Origin: Adineta ricciae | Lineage: Eukaryota; Rotifera; Eurotatoria; Adinetida; Adinetidae | Assembly: GCA_905250025.1 (NCBI GenBank) | Contig: CAJNOJ010000292.1 | Location: forward strand, 60,520 to 124,519 | Length of the DNA stretch: 64,000 bases | Reading direction: 5' to 3' | Shown here: positions 22,169-32,644 of the stretch, piece after piece | Position numbering within the stretch: position 1 is the first letter of the stretch | How the letters are laid out: each line of letters starts with the position of its first letter | The notes under the pieces: generated by a model | What the model saw: only the letters and a program-made list of their open reading frames with translations | Told to the model about the DNA's origin: nothing | Database searches by the model: none | Made by a program: the position numbers and the translations under genes

Positions 22169-25100
22169 ATGATGTCAGTAAAGTATTTGATTTTCATAAT
22201 CATATTATCTGCGATCATCGCATTAGGACGAATCAATCTTTATCTGTCAGATGAAATTCACGGGAATTCTGATGACGTTGTTCAGCAAAATAATTGCCTT
22301 TATTTTGATTTAAGTGAAGATGAACGAACTCGTGAAATTATTCCTTATTGTATAAGTGAATCACCATCGATGTGGGCTATTGAGTCAACGAATTTTGGCG
22401 GACGATTTACTTATGCCGACCTTAATCGACAAAATGTTACCAGTGAACAATTATATCAATGGTCAACACCGATTGATATTTGTGAACGTTATGAATATTA
22501 TTTAGCCCTGTTTCTATTGGGGTATGATACATCAAAAATCGAAGGAGAAATATTTTACAACTGCACATTTCCAATATTCGGTCCACAATGTCAATATCAA
22601 TTGGACTTCAATGGCTGGAACATGACATTAAATGATATGATCCGTAGTTACTATAGTCAACAACGTTATGGAGAAGAACTATTGACTTGTTATACACATT
22701 TGCAATGTAATCGTGGTTCGATCCCTGTTTGTCTTGATTGGACGGAAATATGTGATGAGAAGATCGATTGTATGGATGAAGTTGATGAGAAAGATTGTTG
22801 GCCACTGATGTATGATCGATGTGATAATGGTCAATGTGTTCCATCGAGATTCGTCAGAAATGTTCCGCATTTCGAAGATCTTGATCGATCTGATGAATTG
22901 GGAAATGAATATAATGCACCAACCGTATTAAATGAAGATACCGTCTGTTCATGGCGTGAACGTAGTGGAAAGCAATTTCTTTTTCCTCATACAAGTTCAT
23001 GCCGAGCTCAACGTCAGAAAACAATCGAACAAGCCATGTTTGCCGACAAATTAGAGTTAAGCCTAGGTGACAAATGCTTTTTGGCATTTCAATGTTATTC
23101 AAACATTTCCGCGGATAACGATCTACGATGTGCGACTTTTTGTCAAAATGAAACATGTACCAGAATTATTAAGGATATGTGTCCAGCTATCGTGTATTAT
23201 CCATCGGTTCCGATTGCCTTTGGTCATATTTACTTTGCTTATACCATCGAATATATCATGCATCGGAAAGGTCGAGAACAACTTTTTCCTGAATATATAT
23301 GCTACAATGACCAGCTTTGTGGCGGATTTTCTTTAAATGCAACGGTAATACGGTTGCGAAATAGTACATGTCGTCATCCTGAAGATTTTCCACTATCGGT
23401 TTCCTACAATGGTATCGACTGGCATTCTACATATATCCAGCTAATATACACACAGCTTGGTCATTGTAGTCAGCCGCGAATGTATCATAATTTCATATGT
23501 GATAGTTCCAATATGTATCAATGTAAGAACTCTTCGAAATGTATTCCGATTTCATATGTCGGTGATGGTATTCGAGATTGTGATTATTATGATGATGAAG
23601 ACCAAAGTACGATCGATCAGCAATGTCCGACAGGTCAAACCAAAAGATTCTTCTACTGTCGAACAAACAAGAAGTGTATACACCGAAATCAAGTGAAAGA
23701 TGGCATCTGTGATTGTCCAATGGATGAGTATGGCATGTGTGATGATGAAAAACGAGACTTTCATCAGCTTCAACAAGCAATCATTTTTGCAGAGATTTGT
23801 GATCGATCTTTTGATCTTCGACCGATGATCATCAATGGACAATCTCATACAGATGAAACCAATTGTGAACATTGGCCATGTAATAATACTTATACGAGAT
23901 GTGATGGTTTTTGGACTTGTCCTGATGGAGCAGATGAAGTCGACTGTCATCGAAAGCGCACTCATTACTGTCCACATTATCATCACAGATGTATTTCGGC
24001 AAGCACATATCAGTGGATATGTCTGCCTATTGACAAAGCCAATGATGGTCGCATAGATTGCTTAGGCGGTATCGATGAACCAATGTTATGTCCAGTGAAA
24101 AACCGTCAAGAAAAGTCGAAATTCTATTGCAAAAGTGTTCATTCAGGTATATGTCTATCAGCGCAACATGTATGTGATAAAGTAATCCACTGTGAAAATG
24201 GTGACGACGAACGATTGTGTAATACAACTATGTATAATTCCTTATGGAATAATTTACTAAGTTCAAATAGAAATTTCGACGAATCGATTCTATCGAAATC
24301 AGCAAGCGCTCAATTAAGCAAATCGAAAGGTAAGAAAATCACTGCGCAATTTATGTCGATGATCAGCAAGGATAAAAATTATTGTAATCGTGGTTTGCCT
24401 TTACGAGTCGTATTGAACAGTCAGACAAATGTAACTCGACAATCATGTCTTTGTCCGCCGAGTTATTATGGTGATTATTGTCAATATCAAAGCCAACGGG
24501 TTAGTATTACTATGAACATCACTGCACCTGCAAGATCTCGACAAACATTATTTGTTCTGGTCGTTTTATTACTTGACGATACTTCACAACGACTGGCCCA
24601 TTCATATGAACAACTATCGTATTTACATGTGCGCGATAAAGATGTTCAATACAATTTCTATTTACTTTATTCAACTCGACCAAAAGATGCAATAAAACAA
24701 TATTTCATACATATTGACATCTATGAAAAGACTACGTTGCATTACAAAGGAAGCAAATTAATTCGATTACAACGACCATTCTTACCTGTCGAACGTGTTC
24801 TTATTCGATTGAATATTCCACATATACACAATATCATCCAAACATGTTCGAATGAGCAACATGGTTATGGCCACTGCTTGCGATACTTAGATGATCCAAG
24901 CAATGCAACGTTTTATCAATGTGATCAAGGTTGGATTGGACGAAATTGCAATATCCGATATAATGGCACTTGTCGGTCTGATTCGTTGTGTGCTGGCGCG
25001 ACAACCACTTATCGATCAATATGTGTCTGTCCGTCGCACAAATTTGGTTCTCAATGCTTTTTGACGAAAAATTCATGTCAACATAACCCATGTTCGAACA

Positions 25101-25849
25101 GAAGCGTTTGTATACCAGCTGATGAACGCAGTACATCTCAACCATCATATGTATGCATTTGTCCCGAAGGATTTCATGGAGAAAGATGTGAAATACCTGA
25201 TTACCAAATTATTTTGATTCTTCAAAATAACCTTACTTTTCCTTCGCAACAATTCGTACATTTCTATTTCATATATTTTTTTCCGAATGGTAAATCTATG
25301 TACAGCAAAAAATCGACGAGAATCTGTGTGAATCAAACGTCAGTTATTGGCTATTCATCATATCCATTACATATTACGCTAGTCGAACTTGCTGCAAATC
25401 AGTACTACTTGATGTCGAATAAAAAAGGCGAGTCTCCAGTAGCTCTTGTGTACCAGATTAATCTATCCAATCGCTGTCGATCTATCAGTGAAATATTTTC
25501 GGACAACATTACTCGGATGCCTGTCATTCAACGTCTTAAATATTACCATTTGCCATGTCAAAATCGTTCATTGAATTTATCTTGCTTTTACGATGAAGTG
25601 CATATGTGCTTGTGTTCGGATTTTGGTGATTCACGTTTAGCGAATTGTCACCAATTCAAGCAATTTCCTTATATCGGAGACTTGGATTTGCTATATCATC
25701 CATCCGAACGTGTTTGTCCAGAAGATTATTTATCGAATTCATCCTTGATATCGATGGGTAATTACATGCCATGCATGTATATTGGTGAACGTTTTCTCTA
25801 TGTATTCATCTTGCTGTTTTACTTACATATTTTTCATCGTATACAATGA
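22169..25849 (+). CDS. LDL-receptor class A / EGF-like multidomain membrane or secreted protein
   Basis: One exon of 1226 residues. The N terminus is a signal peptide or anchor (MMSVKYLIFIIILSAIIALG). Residues about 170-700 hold about seven LDLa-type modules, recognised by the DxxxDCxDxxDE calcium pattern, for example ICDEKIDCMDEVDEKDC, YVGDGIRDCDYYDDEDQ, DGFWTCPDGADEVDC and HVCDKVIHCENGDDERLC. Residues about 735-1010 include four EGF-like modules, for example CLCPPSYYGDYCQ, CDQGWIGRNC, CVCPSHKFGSQC and CICPEGFHGERC. The end is a short hydrophobic segment (FLYVFILLFYLHIFHRIQ) that could be a TM or GPI-type tail. Proteins of this type bind extracellular ligands; related bdelloid proteins continue into a 7TM domain, which is absent here. 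A start at the second Met is equally possible. The frame is intact. Confidence 0.85.
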   Translation: MMSVKYLIFIIILSAIIALGRINLYLSDEIHGNSDDVVQQNNCLYFDLSEDERTREIIPYCISESPSMWAIESTNFGGRFTYADLNRQNVTSEQLYQWSTPIDICERYEYYLALFLLGYDTSKIEGEIFYNCTFPIFGPQCQYQLDFNGWNMTLNDMIRSYYSQQRYGEELLTCYTHLQCNRGSIPVCLDWTEICDEKIDCMDEVDEKDCWPLMYDRCDNGQCVPSRFVRNVPHFEDLDRSDELGNEYNAPTVLNEDTVCSWRERSGKQFLFPHTSSCRAQRQKTIEQAMFADKLELSLGDKCFLAFQCYSNISADNDLRCATFCQNETCTRIIKDMCPAIVYYPSVPIAFGHIYFAYTIEYIMHRKGREQLFPEYICYNDQLCGGFSLNATVIRLRNSTCRHPEDFPLSVSYNGIDWHSTYIQLIYTQLGHCSQPRMYHNFICDSSNMYQCKNSSKCIPISYVGDGIRDCDYYDDEDQSTIDQQCPTGQTKRFFYCRTNKKCIHRNQVKDGICDCPMDEYGMCDDEKRDFHQLQQAIIFAEICDRSFDLRPMIINGQSHTDETNCEHWPCNNTYTRCDGFWTCPDGADEVDCHRKRTHYCPHYHHRCISASTYQWICLPIDKANDGRIDCLGGIDEPMLCPVKNRQEKSKFYCKSVHSGICLSAQHVCDKVIHCENGDDERLCNTTMYNSLWNNLLSSNRNFDESILSKSASAQLSKSKGKKITAQFMSMISKDKNYCNRGLPLRVVLNSQTNVTRQSCLCPPSYYGDYCQYQSQRVSITMNITAPARSRQTLFVLVVLLLDDTSQRLAHSYEQLSYLHVRDKDVQYNFYLLYSTRPKDAIKQYFIHIDIYEKTTLHYKGSKLIRLQRPFLPVERVLIRLNIPHIHNIIQTCSNEQHGYGHCLRYLDDPSNATFYQCDQGWIGRNCNIRYNGTCRSDSLCAGATTTYRSICVCPSHKFGSQCFLTKNSCQHNPCSNRSVCIPADERSTSQPSYVCICPEGFHGERCEIPDYQIILILQNNLTFPSQQFVHFYFIYFFPNGKSMYSKKSTRICVNQTSVIGYSSYPLHITLVELAANQYYLMSNKKGESPVALVYQINLSNRCRSISEIFSDNITRMPVIQRLKYYHLPCQNRSLNLSCFYDEVHMCLCSDFGDSRLANCHQFKQFPYIGDLDLLYHPSERVCPEDYLSNSSLISMGNYMPCMYIGERFLYVFILLFYLHIFHRIQ

Positions 25850-26414
25850 AAATGCATGACTAAACTAAAGCAAACTACTAAGACATTTTTCGATCTTGCT
25901 TAATCCTATTTTCGCTTATAAATGATTGGAAAAACAGATTAGTTTGTTTCTGTCTAAGAAAAGTTAGTTCATTCTGCTGGATTTCAACTTTTGCTTTTCA
26001 GCAATCGACTTTCTGTGCAAAACAAGTATCGCTCATCCTTTGCATCCGCTCACCCTTTTCTGAAAGAATTATCCCAGTGCTGACCACATTCAAACACTTT
26101 GAAAGACAACTTAGGCACTGCGATTGCTACTAATCAGAGGTAGGACACGTACACGTACACAAAGTACACGTACAAGTACTTGTACGTGCATGGATATACC
26201 TGTACTTCTACTTGTACTTGCCAGACAATACTTGTACTTGTACTTGTAATTCTACTTCCAGTGGAGTACTTTATACCTGTATTTCAACCTCCGAAGTGAT
26301 ACAAAAATCAACCAATGGGATTACTGGAGTCATTTGCCCATTTTCTTCGCTATTCTCAAAGAGAAGCCCTTAGTTACCTGTACCAATGTTGGGGTAATCG
26401 AGTACGGTCTATCA
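25850..26414. other. intergenic with GTAC-rich simple repeat
   Basis: At about 26140-26280 the sequence is built from GTAC, TTGTAC and CGTAC units in both orientations (for example GTACAAGTACTTGTACGTG), giving local palindromes. The block ends at N26415, which joins unrelated sequence. Confidence 0.6.
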
Positions 26415-26415
26415 N

Positions 26416-26811
26416 ATTTATCTTTATAAACCGGAAAATGTCGAAAAAGCTTTGGAATATTCATTCAATCAACTTTCGTTTTATGAAACTAATCATCCTG
26501 AACGTGAATTGAGTATTGCAAATATTTGTTTAGAAATTAGTCAATTATATGATCCAATAAATTCACAACGAATCTTTTACTTAGAAAAAGCGTGGAATAT
26601 TTTTCAAAAGAATCTTCATATTCCATATTCATTAACAATTCAATGTTTGATTTTCATCGCAAATTATTATTTGAAAAACTCTTTCTTGGACAAATCGAGA
26701 AAATTTTATTTAAAAGCACTTCAGTTACAAAAATTTATTTATCCAGATGGTCATCCATCGATTCGTCAAACTCAAACGATGATTGACACCTTACATTTAT
26801 CACCTTCGTAA
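26416..26811 (+). pseudogene. 3' fragment of an ART-TPR gene (second locus or misplaced allele)
   Basis: From just after N26415 the frame encodes the last about 128 residues of the ART-TPR protein at 6710-8992 with only a few changes (for example NHSERE/NHPERE, QQIIYLEKAW/QRIFYLEKAW). It lacks the ART domain. The downstream intergenic sequence and the Kelch gene follow in the same order as at 9-10.4 kb. It is either an allelic contig placed wrongly or a real segmental copy. Confidence 0.75.
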
Positions 26812-27456
26812 CCATAATTATTGAAATAAAACATCGTCAAAAAAGCGTGTCTTCTGTTTTTCAGACATATTGCATCACCATTCACGTTCTCTGAACATAC
26901 CAATGGAAGTTCCACATTCTAGCTAACAAGCTTTTCCATAAGCATCAAACACCTGGATATATCGATATAAGCGAGAATGCGTAATAGCTTCTGATAACCA
27001 TAGTTAGATCCAAGATACCGTCCAAATATTCTTATTTCGCTTGAATTAGAAGAATCTCATTGATGACTGTTTTTGCCTTCATTTTCACGTTGCGTGGTAA
27101 TTACGAAAAAGTTGTCAGAATACATACTTGATGTTCATATTATTCGATTTGCTTTCTTGTCTGCGACTTTAACAGAGACACTTACTATCAGCTATTATCA
27201 AATTGATTCTGAATTGATGGTACATTTTCCTTTGATTTTCAGGTACTGCAAGTAATTTCTTTTTTTCTTTTCGAAAAAAAAAGATTATTTTCTTAAATGA
27301 AACAGATTAGAAAATGACAAATCAAATAATCAATTATTTAAAGATTAATTTGTATATTTTGATGATACTACAAAAATACTTTAAAATCATCATCACACTG
27401 CACATATATAAAAATAAAAAACTTCCTATTGATTGAATATTACTGAAATACAAGCT
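26812..27456. other. intergenic copy of 8993-9641
   Basis: Colinear with 8993-9641. It has an extra about 30 bp near 26860-26895 and lacks about 25 bp near 27258. No gene seen. Confidence 0.6.
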
Positions 27457-28247
27457 ATGATAACTATATCAATAAATATTTGCTTTATACTGATTTTCTT
27501 ATTCAGGTAATTGTAAAAAATAAATAACTCATTCGTTTAAATTTTTATCGTTAATTTATAGTTTATCATTCTATGAAGTGAATAGTACTCTGTGTTCTGA
27601 TATATCTCAATATGGTCGATGTTCAACGAATAGTGCTTGTGGTTGTTTTCCTATGAGTGGTGCTGATAATGTTGGAATATGTGGTTTTCTTTGGACAAGT
27701 TGTTCAACTCTTGATCTATGTGATTCTGTAACTAATGCTTGTGCTAAAGATGAACATATTTGTATTCATCATCCACGATGTCATGTAAAACCTGTTTGTT
27801 ATCCAGCATCAATGATTAGTTCACGAGTTTGTCCACCACTAGCAAGTAAGATGAATTAGATTAAAAATAAATCTTCATCAATATGAATTAATTCTTAACA
27901 AATACAACGACAACCAGTATAATTCCAACTACAAGTACTGCTATGACAAAAAGTATAGATTTTTCTAGTTTTTAGATTATTAAAATAAACTTTATGTTTC
28001 TATTTAGGATGGTACAATATTAGTCAAATGCCTTCACTAGTAAGAGAACATGTAGCATCGATATTATTCGATGGAACAATTATGATTAGCGGTGGACGTG
28101 CTGGTCGCACTGCTATAACAAATAAAGTTATTTTATATGATCCAATAAATGAAACTTGGAATACCACAAGTAATATGCGAGATGCACGATATAAACATAC
28201 AGCATCAGTCTTATTACATGGACAAGTTTTAGTTACAGGTGGATATA
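27457..28247 (+). pseudogene. 5' half of the secreted Kelch gene, truncated copy
   Basis: Exon 1 (27457-27506, signal peptide) and exon 2 (27562-27845, cysteine-rich module) are intact and the same lengths as at 9642-10030. About 10 bp are missing where the exon 3 acceptor should be (TAACAAATAG in copy 1, TAACAAATAC here), so the linker exon may be skipped or spliced elsewhere. Exon 4 (from 28008) is cut by N28248 after about 1.5 Kelch blades. Confidence 0.65.
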
Positions 28248-28248
28248 N

Positions 28249-28555
28249 AGGGCGAGAAATCGGAGCTATTGTGCCAACAACCTTTCTATCCGATGCCATT
28301 CAAGAGTTACTTGAATTTATAATTAATCAGGTTTATGCAGCATTTGGAGGACCAGGAGGGAAAAAGCTCAGTAGCTGGAAAAACATTTTAATTGAACTGT
28401 GCTTATTCATCCTTAAATGGATTCTCCTTCTCCTTGTTCAAAATCTTATTAAGCTATTGGAATCTGGTTATCCATTGATCGCTTTGCTTTTACGCATAAC
28501 ACCTTTTTTCATCAGGTATATTATTAATCAACTGCGTAACACAGTATGCAAGTGA
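28249..28555 (+). CDS. C-terminal fragment of an unidentified membrane protein
   Basis: After N28248 the plus strand is open for about 100 codons to TGA at 28553-28555. It encodes two or three hydrophobic stretches (ILIELCLFILKWILLLLVQNL, YPLIALLLRITPFFI). The apparent fusion to the Kelch frame through the N is an artefact of the join. I do not recognise the family, and the 5' part is not in the window. Confidence 0.4.
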
Positions 28556-28916
28556 CCCAATTATACTCAGGCAAACATAAAAAGTTGTATTTTTTAACGA
28601 ACTTTATTGAAAAAAAATTAATGATCTTATAACAACACTTAGCCACATATTGAATAACGTCTCATTTATGTTCTTGAAATACTTTCTCTTTAAGGAATAG
28701 CAATATGTGTCACCTATCTACACCTCACTCTTCAATAATTCAGATTTGAAGAGATTATGAGTTATGATGTCAATAGTACCTACTGTGTTTGGTTACTCTA
28801 TATGCTATTAAAAGAATGTATTAACATCAATAGAATAATTAAGCAACAACATAAACTTTGTTTTAATCAAGAATTGATGTAAAAATAGCAAAAGAGTTTT
28901 CATAGTTTTAATCTAC
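28556..28916. other. intergenic
   Basis: AT-rich sequence between the fragment above and the 3' end of the GPCR gene. Nothing recognised. Confidence 0.4.
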
Positions 28917-29876
28917 TCAACGGCATCGGAAAATACGTTTTAATTCTGTACGAAAATTCTTTGATATAAGGATATTTGCGTAACAACTGATGCTCGAGTC
29001 AATAAAACCTGTGAAATATGTTATATTTGCAATGAATTGTTCAATTGATATTTGCGCATCACTCTTCGTTTCATGTTGAGTAATTTGTTGATAAATAAGA
29101 AAAATTGTAGATGGAAATCTTGAAATAAGATAAATCATAATTTCCATGAATACTATTCGAATAAGTTGACGATCTTTTGAATGAATTGCGTGTGGTCTAC
29201 CTGCTGCTATTGTTTCAATTATTGATGTATGAGAATGATGTCTAACTTGAGAGACTTGACGAATATTTCTTAATGTTAAAAATCCAAATATTCCCATTAA
29301 TACCGGTGGAGTAATTCCAACAATGAAAAGTGAATAAAAGGTTATGAATGCTGTATATAATCCTGCTTGATAATAACATAAAAAGTAATTTGGTGCAATT
29401 TGTATGATGTTTATATAGATAAATATATGAATTTGAAATAATGCCCAAAACAAAATTGAACTGATCAGACATAGAAGAACTAAACGTCTTGTACTTCGTT
29501 TTCGTATTCCTGCATTTCGAGAAGTGACTAATGTTCGCTCAATTGATGTGATAATTAGATAAGTTGGACCTAGAATACTAAGAATAAAATCAACATAATA
29601 AAAACATCGACAGAAAACAATATTGCTTGTTCCAGGATTGATATTAAAACCACTTTGAAGTATTGTTGGAAGCAAACCTAAATAAAGGTATAATAAATCA
29701 ACAGTGCTAATACCCACAAAGCACATTGCACAAGGATTTTTTCGTAAAGAGTTGCTCGTAAATACTATTAAATTTAATATACAACTTAAACTACCGATAG
29801 CTAATAATATTATACCAGCAATTTGAAATAATGATGATAATATTGACATTTTACCGTAAATTATTTCTACTAACAA
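28917..29876 (-). CDS. rhodopsin-class seven-transmembrane receptor (peptide-receptor-like)
   Basis: A 319-residue intronless frame with seven hydrophobic helices: about 13-35, 45-70, 88-112, 132-154, 175-200, 240-262 and 278-300. TM3 ends in ITSIERTLVTS, a variant of the E/DRY motif. TM1 has GSLSCILNLIVF with the conserved Asn. TM7 (SSISCYANILIS) lacks a clear NPxxY proline, as in other bdelloid orphan receptors. It should signal through G proteins at the plasma membrane; the ligand is unknown. Similar FMRFamide/neuropeptide-like receptors are greatly expanded in bdelloids. A second Met at residue 10 (MSILSSLFQ) is an alternative start. Confidence 0.8.
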   Translation of the reverse strand: MLVEIIYGKMSILSSLFQIAGIILLAIGSLSCILNLIVFTSNSLRKNPCAMCFVGISTVDLLYLYLGLLPTILQSGFNINPGTSNIVFCRCFYYVDFILSILGPTYLIITSIERTLVTSRNAGIRKRSTRRLVLLCLISSILFWALFQIHIFIYINIIQIAPNYFLCYYQAGLYTAFITFYSLFIVGITPPVLMGIFGFLTLRNIRQVSQVRHHSHTSIIETIAAGRPHAIHSKDRQLIRIVFMEIMIYLISRFPSTIFLIYQQITQHETKSDAQISIEQFIANITYFTGFIDSSISCYANILISKNFRTELKRIFRCR

Positions 29877-30366
29877 TCATGTAGTTACTTAGTATAGATT
29901 TTATAGAAGATGTAAAAGTCAAAATGTAGGATGAATAAGTAAGGTTGATTAACAAAGAACATTGCATTCTATAGAGAAAAAAACGCAAATTGACCTATTT
30001 ATACGTTGAAATAGTCAGATCTAGTTATTAAAATTACTTATAAACAATTTCTATTGAAATGCCAAAAATATATTTTTCTGTCCTTTATCTGCTACACTTT
30101 ACATAATTACATTCTAATACTTATGAACTTGAGAGAGTTGATAAATCATTGTTTCCAGTTGGACATTTTTCTTAAATAAAGCAGTTCCCCAGGTGCATCA
30201 ATCCGACAATCTGGCCGCCGATTGTGATTTTTTGAAAAATAGGAATCCTTATAGGGCTGCTTTCTTTCGAAAAAAAGGATTTTCCGTCAAAAAATAGGAT
30301 AGCATCTTTAAATTAAAAGGTACGTTTTGTCGATTTGTCCTACTGAAAATCTAAAAAATATACTTA
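29877..30366. other. intergenic
   Basis: Upstream region of the GPCR gene up to the target-site duplication of the transposon. No gene or repeat recognised. Confidence 0.4.
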
Positions 30367-30374
30367 GGATATCT

Positions 30375-30396
30375 CAAGGGGGAATAAACTGATTTC
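30375..30396 (+). repeat. left terminal inverted repeat, 22 bp
   Basis: Starts CAAGGGGGAATAAACTGATT and is the exact reverse complement of 35645-35666. It is preceded directly by the 8-bp target duplication GGATATCT at 30367-30374. Confidence 0.95.
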
Positions 30397-30401
30397 CAGC
30401 T

Positions 30402-30535
30402 CAGAAATCACTTGAAATCAAATGAAATCACAGAAATCAAATGAAATCACGGAAATCAAATGAAATCATTGAAATCAAATGAAATCAAATGAAATCACAG
30501 AAATCAAATGAAATCACTTGAAATCACCGGAAATC
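30402..30535 (+). repeat. left subterminal GAAATCA array
   Basis: About 14 copies of GAAATCA spaced mostly 9-10 bp apart, often as GAAATCAAAT or GAAATCACAG. The motif is also part of the inverted repeat. Such arrays are usual transposase or accessory-protein binding sites near transposon ends. Confidence 0.85.
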
Positions 30536-30977
30536 AATGGATATTCCTTCCGATAATAAGTTTGAATATTTCATTAACTCTTTTGATATCAAATACAGAA
30601 TAAGAAAATATTGCAAATCTATCTGAGTTTGATGATCTCGACGTGCGAAAACATGATGCTTGAGTAATGTAACATGAAGGTAATGTTTCTCTTACATGAG
30701 TTATACATTTTCAACTGTTCATAACCATTGTTTTGCGATGTAATTTGAAAGCAGGCTCATGCAAATCATCCATAAGTATCATAAAACCACAAATAGACAT
30801 TATTATTCAAGCTTGACAGTTCACGTGTTTTTTTTTCATTCTGTTCGCATGTATTTTCCATATAATTGTTTAACAGCCAGAAATTTGTTCATCGTCATTT
30901 ATATCTTCGCTAACGGACAATCGTCATCCTTCTACCCGCTTCACATCGCTCGTTTGTATCATCAACTCACATTAAAT

Positions 30978-32305
30978 ATGTCGAAGAAAAGCAACAATTT
31001 ACCATACGATGTCATTGAACTCGAAAACGAACCATTTTACCAATTTGTAAAGAAATTTGCAGGCGACAAGGTTGTATCGCTTCTTCAGTTTCAAGATATC
31101 GATAACGTTGAATGCCTTATGGCATGTAGCGATCCGTTTGAGATTTTATCGTACGATTCAGATGATCTACTTGACCTGAAAAAGAAAACCTGTTTGAAAT
31201 TGAAAACAAATTCACATGTTGTTTTACCAGGGATCAAAAGCAAAATGAAACTTTTGAAAAAAGCATTAACAAGGAAATATGACGAAATCAAAAACGTAAC
31301 AACAACTTTTTCTAATCAATCTATGTCGATGGACACATCTTTTACTAACTCAACAGGTAATTATTTCGATACTTTTACAAATTCATTCACGTGTACAAAT
31401 TAGTAGATAATGCTCTTCCAAACACTACCAGCTCAACTTTAGAAGAGAATGTTAAAATCCATTTGATTAATTCAATGAAAGAGTGGTGTCGAAAAACGAA
31501 ACAGGATAATGCACAACGAACTTTGGATATGGTAGAAGGAACAGATTATGAAATTGTTGTTGATTGTACGTCGAACAAAGTTTACATTAAATGTCAATGT
31601 GGTAAAACTTCGACATTAGGACAAAAGAACAATTTGTTTATAGTAAGTCATTTAACTCTGATGAGTATAGCTTCAGAAGGATAGTTAGACATAGGTTTGC
31701 GAACTCTAGGATTTTTGACGTAGAGAATAACGAATATTCAGTTTTTGTACTTGTCTTTGAATGAACATCACCTTGACTGAGCATTGTTTGTTTTGAAAAA
31801 ACCTCACATGGATTGTCATTCCATTCTATTATCTTTCTGATTGTTCTTTCTAAAAGAAAATTACATGAACATTAAGAGGACATGATCGATCTGATGTACT
31901 CATATCGATATTATTCTTGAAACTCTTCCTTAAGATCTTATTGATGCTTATCTGTTCAGGTTCGTCAGAAGGCGTATTAATTATATGCATTGTACCGCGT
32001 TCCCTATTCCTCGATTAGTAACATTATTTCGCGTATAATAAAATGTTTAATTATTTTAGTTATCTAATTATATTCGTCACTTAACAAGCGAAAATCCATG
32101 TTCTATGGTTCGGGACAAATTGGAAAATAGTCGTGACACTTTGACTGTCGGCGCTGTCGATACATTCGATAATGATGATTCGAGTTTATCTCCTGGTTTA
32201 CCAGCCGATGGTTCTCCGAGTTCAAGTTCATCGATTTCGAAATTGTCGAAAAGAAAAAGAAGTGCGAAATCATCGTCTACAACAAAGAAAACGAAGACTG
32301 TTTGA
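30978..32305 (+). CDS. transposon-encoded zinc-finger protein, 3 exons
   Basis: Exons 30978-31356, 31404-31642 and 32060-32305 join in frame (phases 1 and 0) to give 287 residues. Residues about 10-100 form a helical domain (DKVVSLLQFQDIDNVECLMACSD...YDSDDLLDLKKKTCLKL) that is also found at the N terminus of the transposase candidate in the same element. Around residues 190-222 the splice joins YIKCQCGKTSTLG...FI to LSNYIRHLTSENPC, giving a C-x-C...H...C zinc-finger-like pattern (C2HC, BED-like). The tail is Ser-rich and ends with a basic nuclear signal (KLSKRKRSAKSSS...KK). It probably binds the GAAATCA arrays or the ends. The finger appears only when the 417-bp intron is removed. Function is inferred. 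Confidence 0.65.
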
Positions 32306-32644
32306 ATTCATTTGTTTATTTTGTATTTCTATTGTATTTAAGCAGTTTTTTATTTATCTTTGTACGATTTGACTTTTATGATATTATTTATTTCTATAGG
32401 ATTGATGTCATATAAGCACTTTGATAAAATATATTTGATATTAAATTGATACAAATATATCTTATGGAGAAGAGGATTGAAAAGTCATAGATGATATGGA
32501 CTATTCAATGAGTGAAAACCCATATTTTCTTCTCATTGCAAACTGACTGAGATGCGTGCTGATTTTGAGTGACATTCCTTAATATCTATTCTCAAATCAT
32601 TGAAATATGATTATGTTTTTGATCATGTTGTAGAGATTTAAAAG

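Noticed and set aside
22608-24227. Several minus-strand and alternate-frame ORFs inside 22169-25849
   Set aside because: They are shadows of the LDLa/EGF gene; their His/Ile-rich composition comes from the codon bias of the real frame.
28028-28555. Continuous frame joining Kelch repeats to a hydrophobic tail
   Set aside because: It crosses the single N at 28248; the Kelch sequence stops exactly there and the remainder is unrelated. It is a chance in-frame contig join.
30402-30535. CRISPR-like spaced repeats (GAAATCA)
   Set aside because: Units are only 7-10 bp without unique spacers, lie just inside transposon ends and are in a eukaryotic genome.
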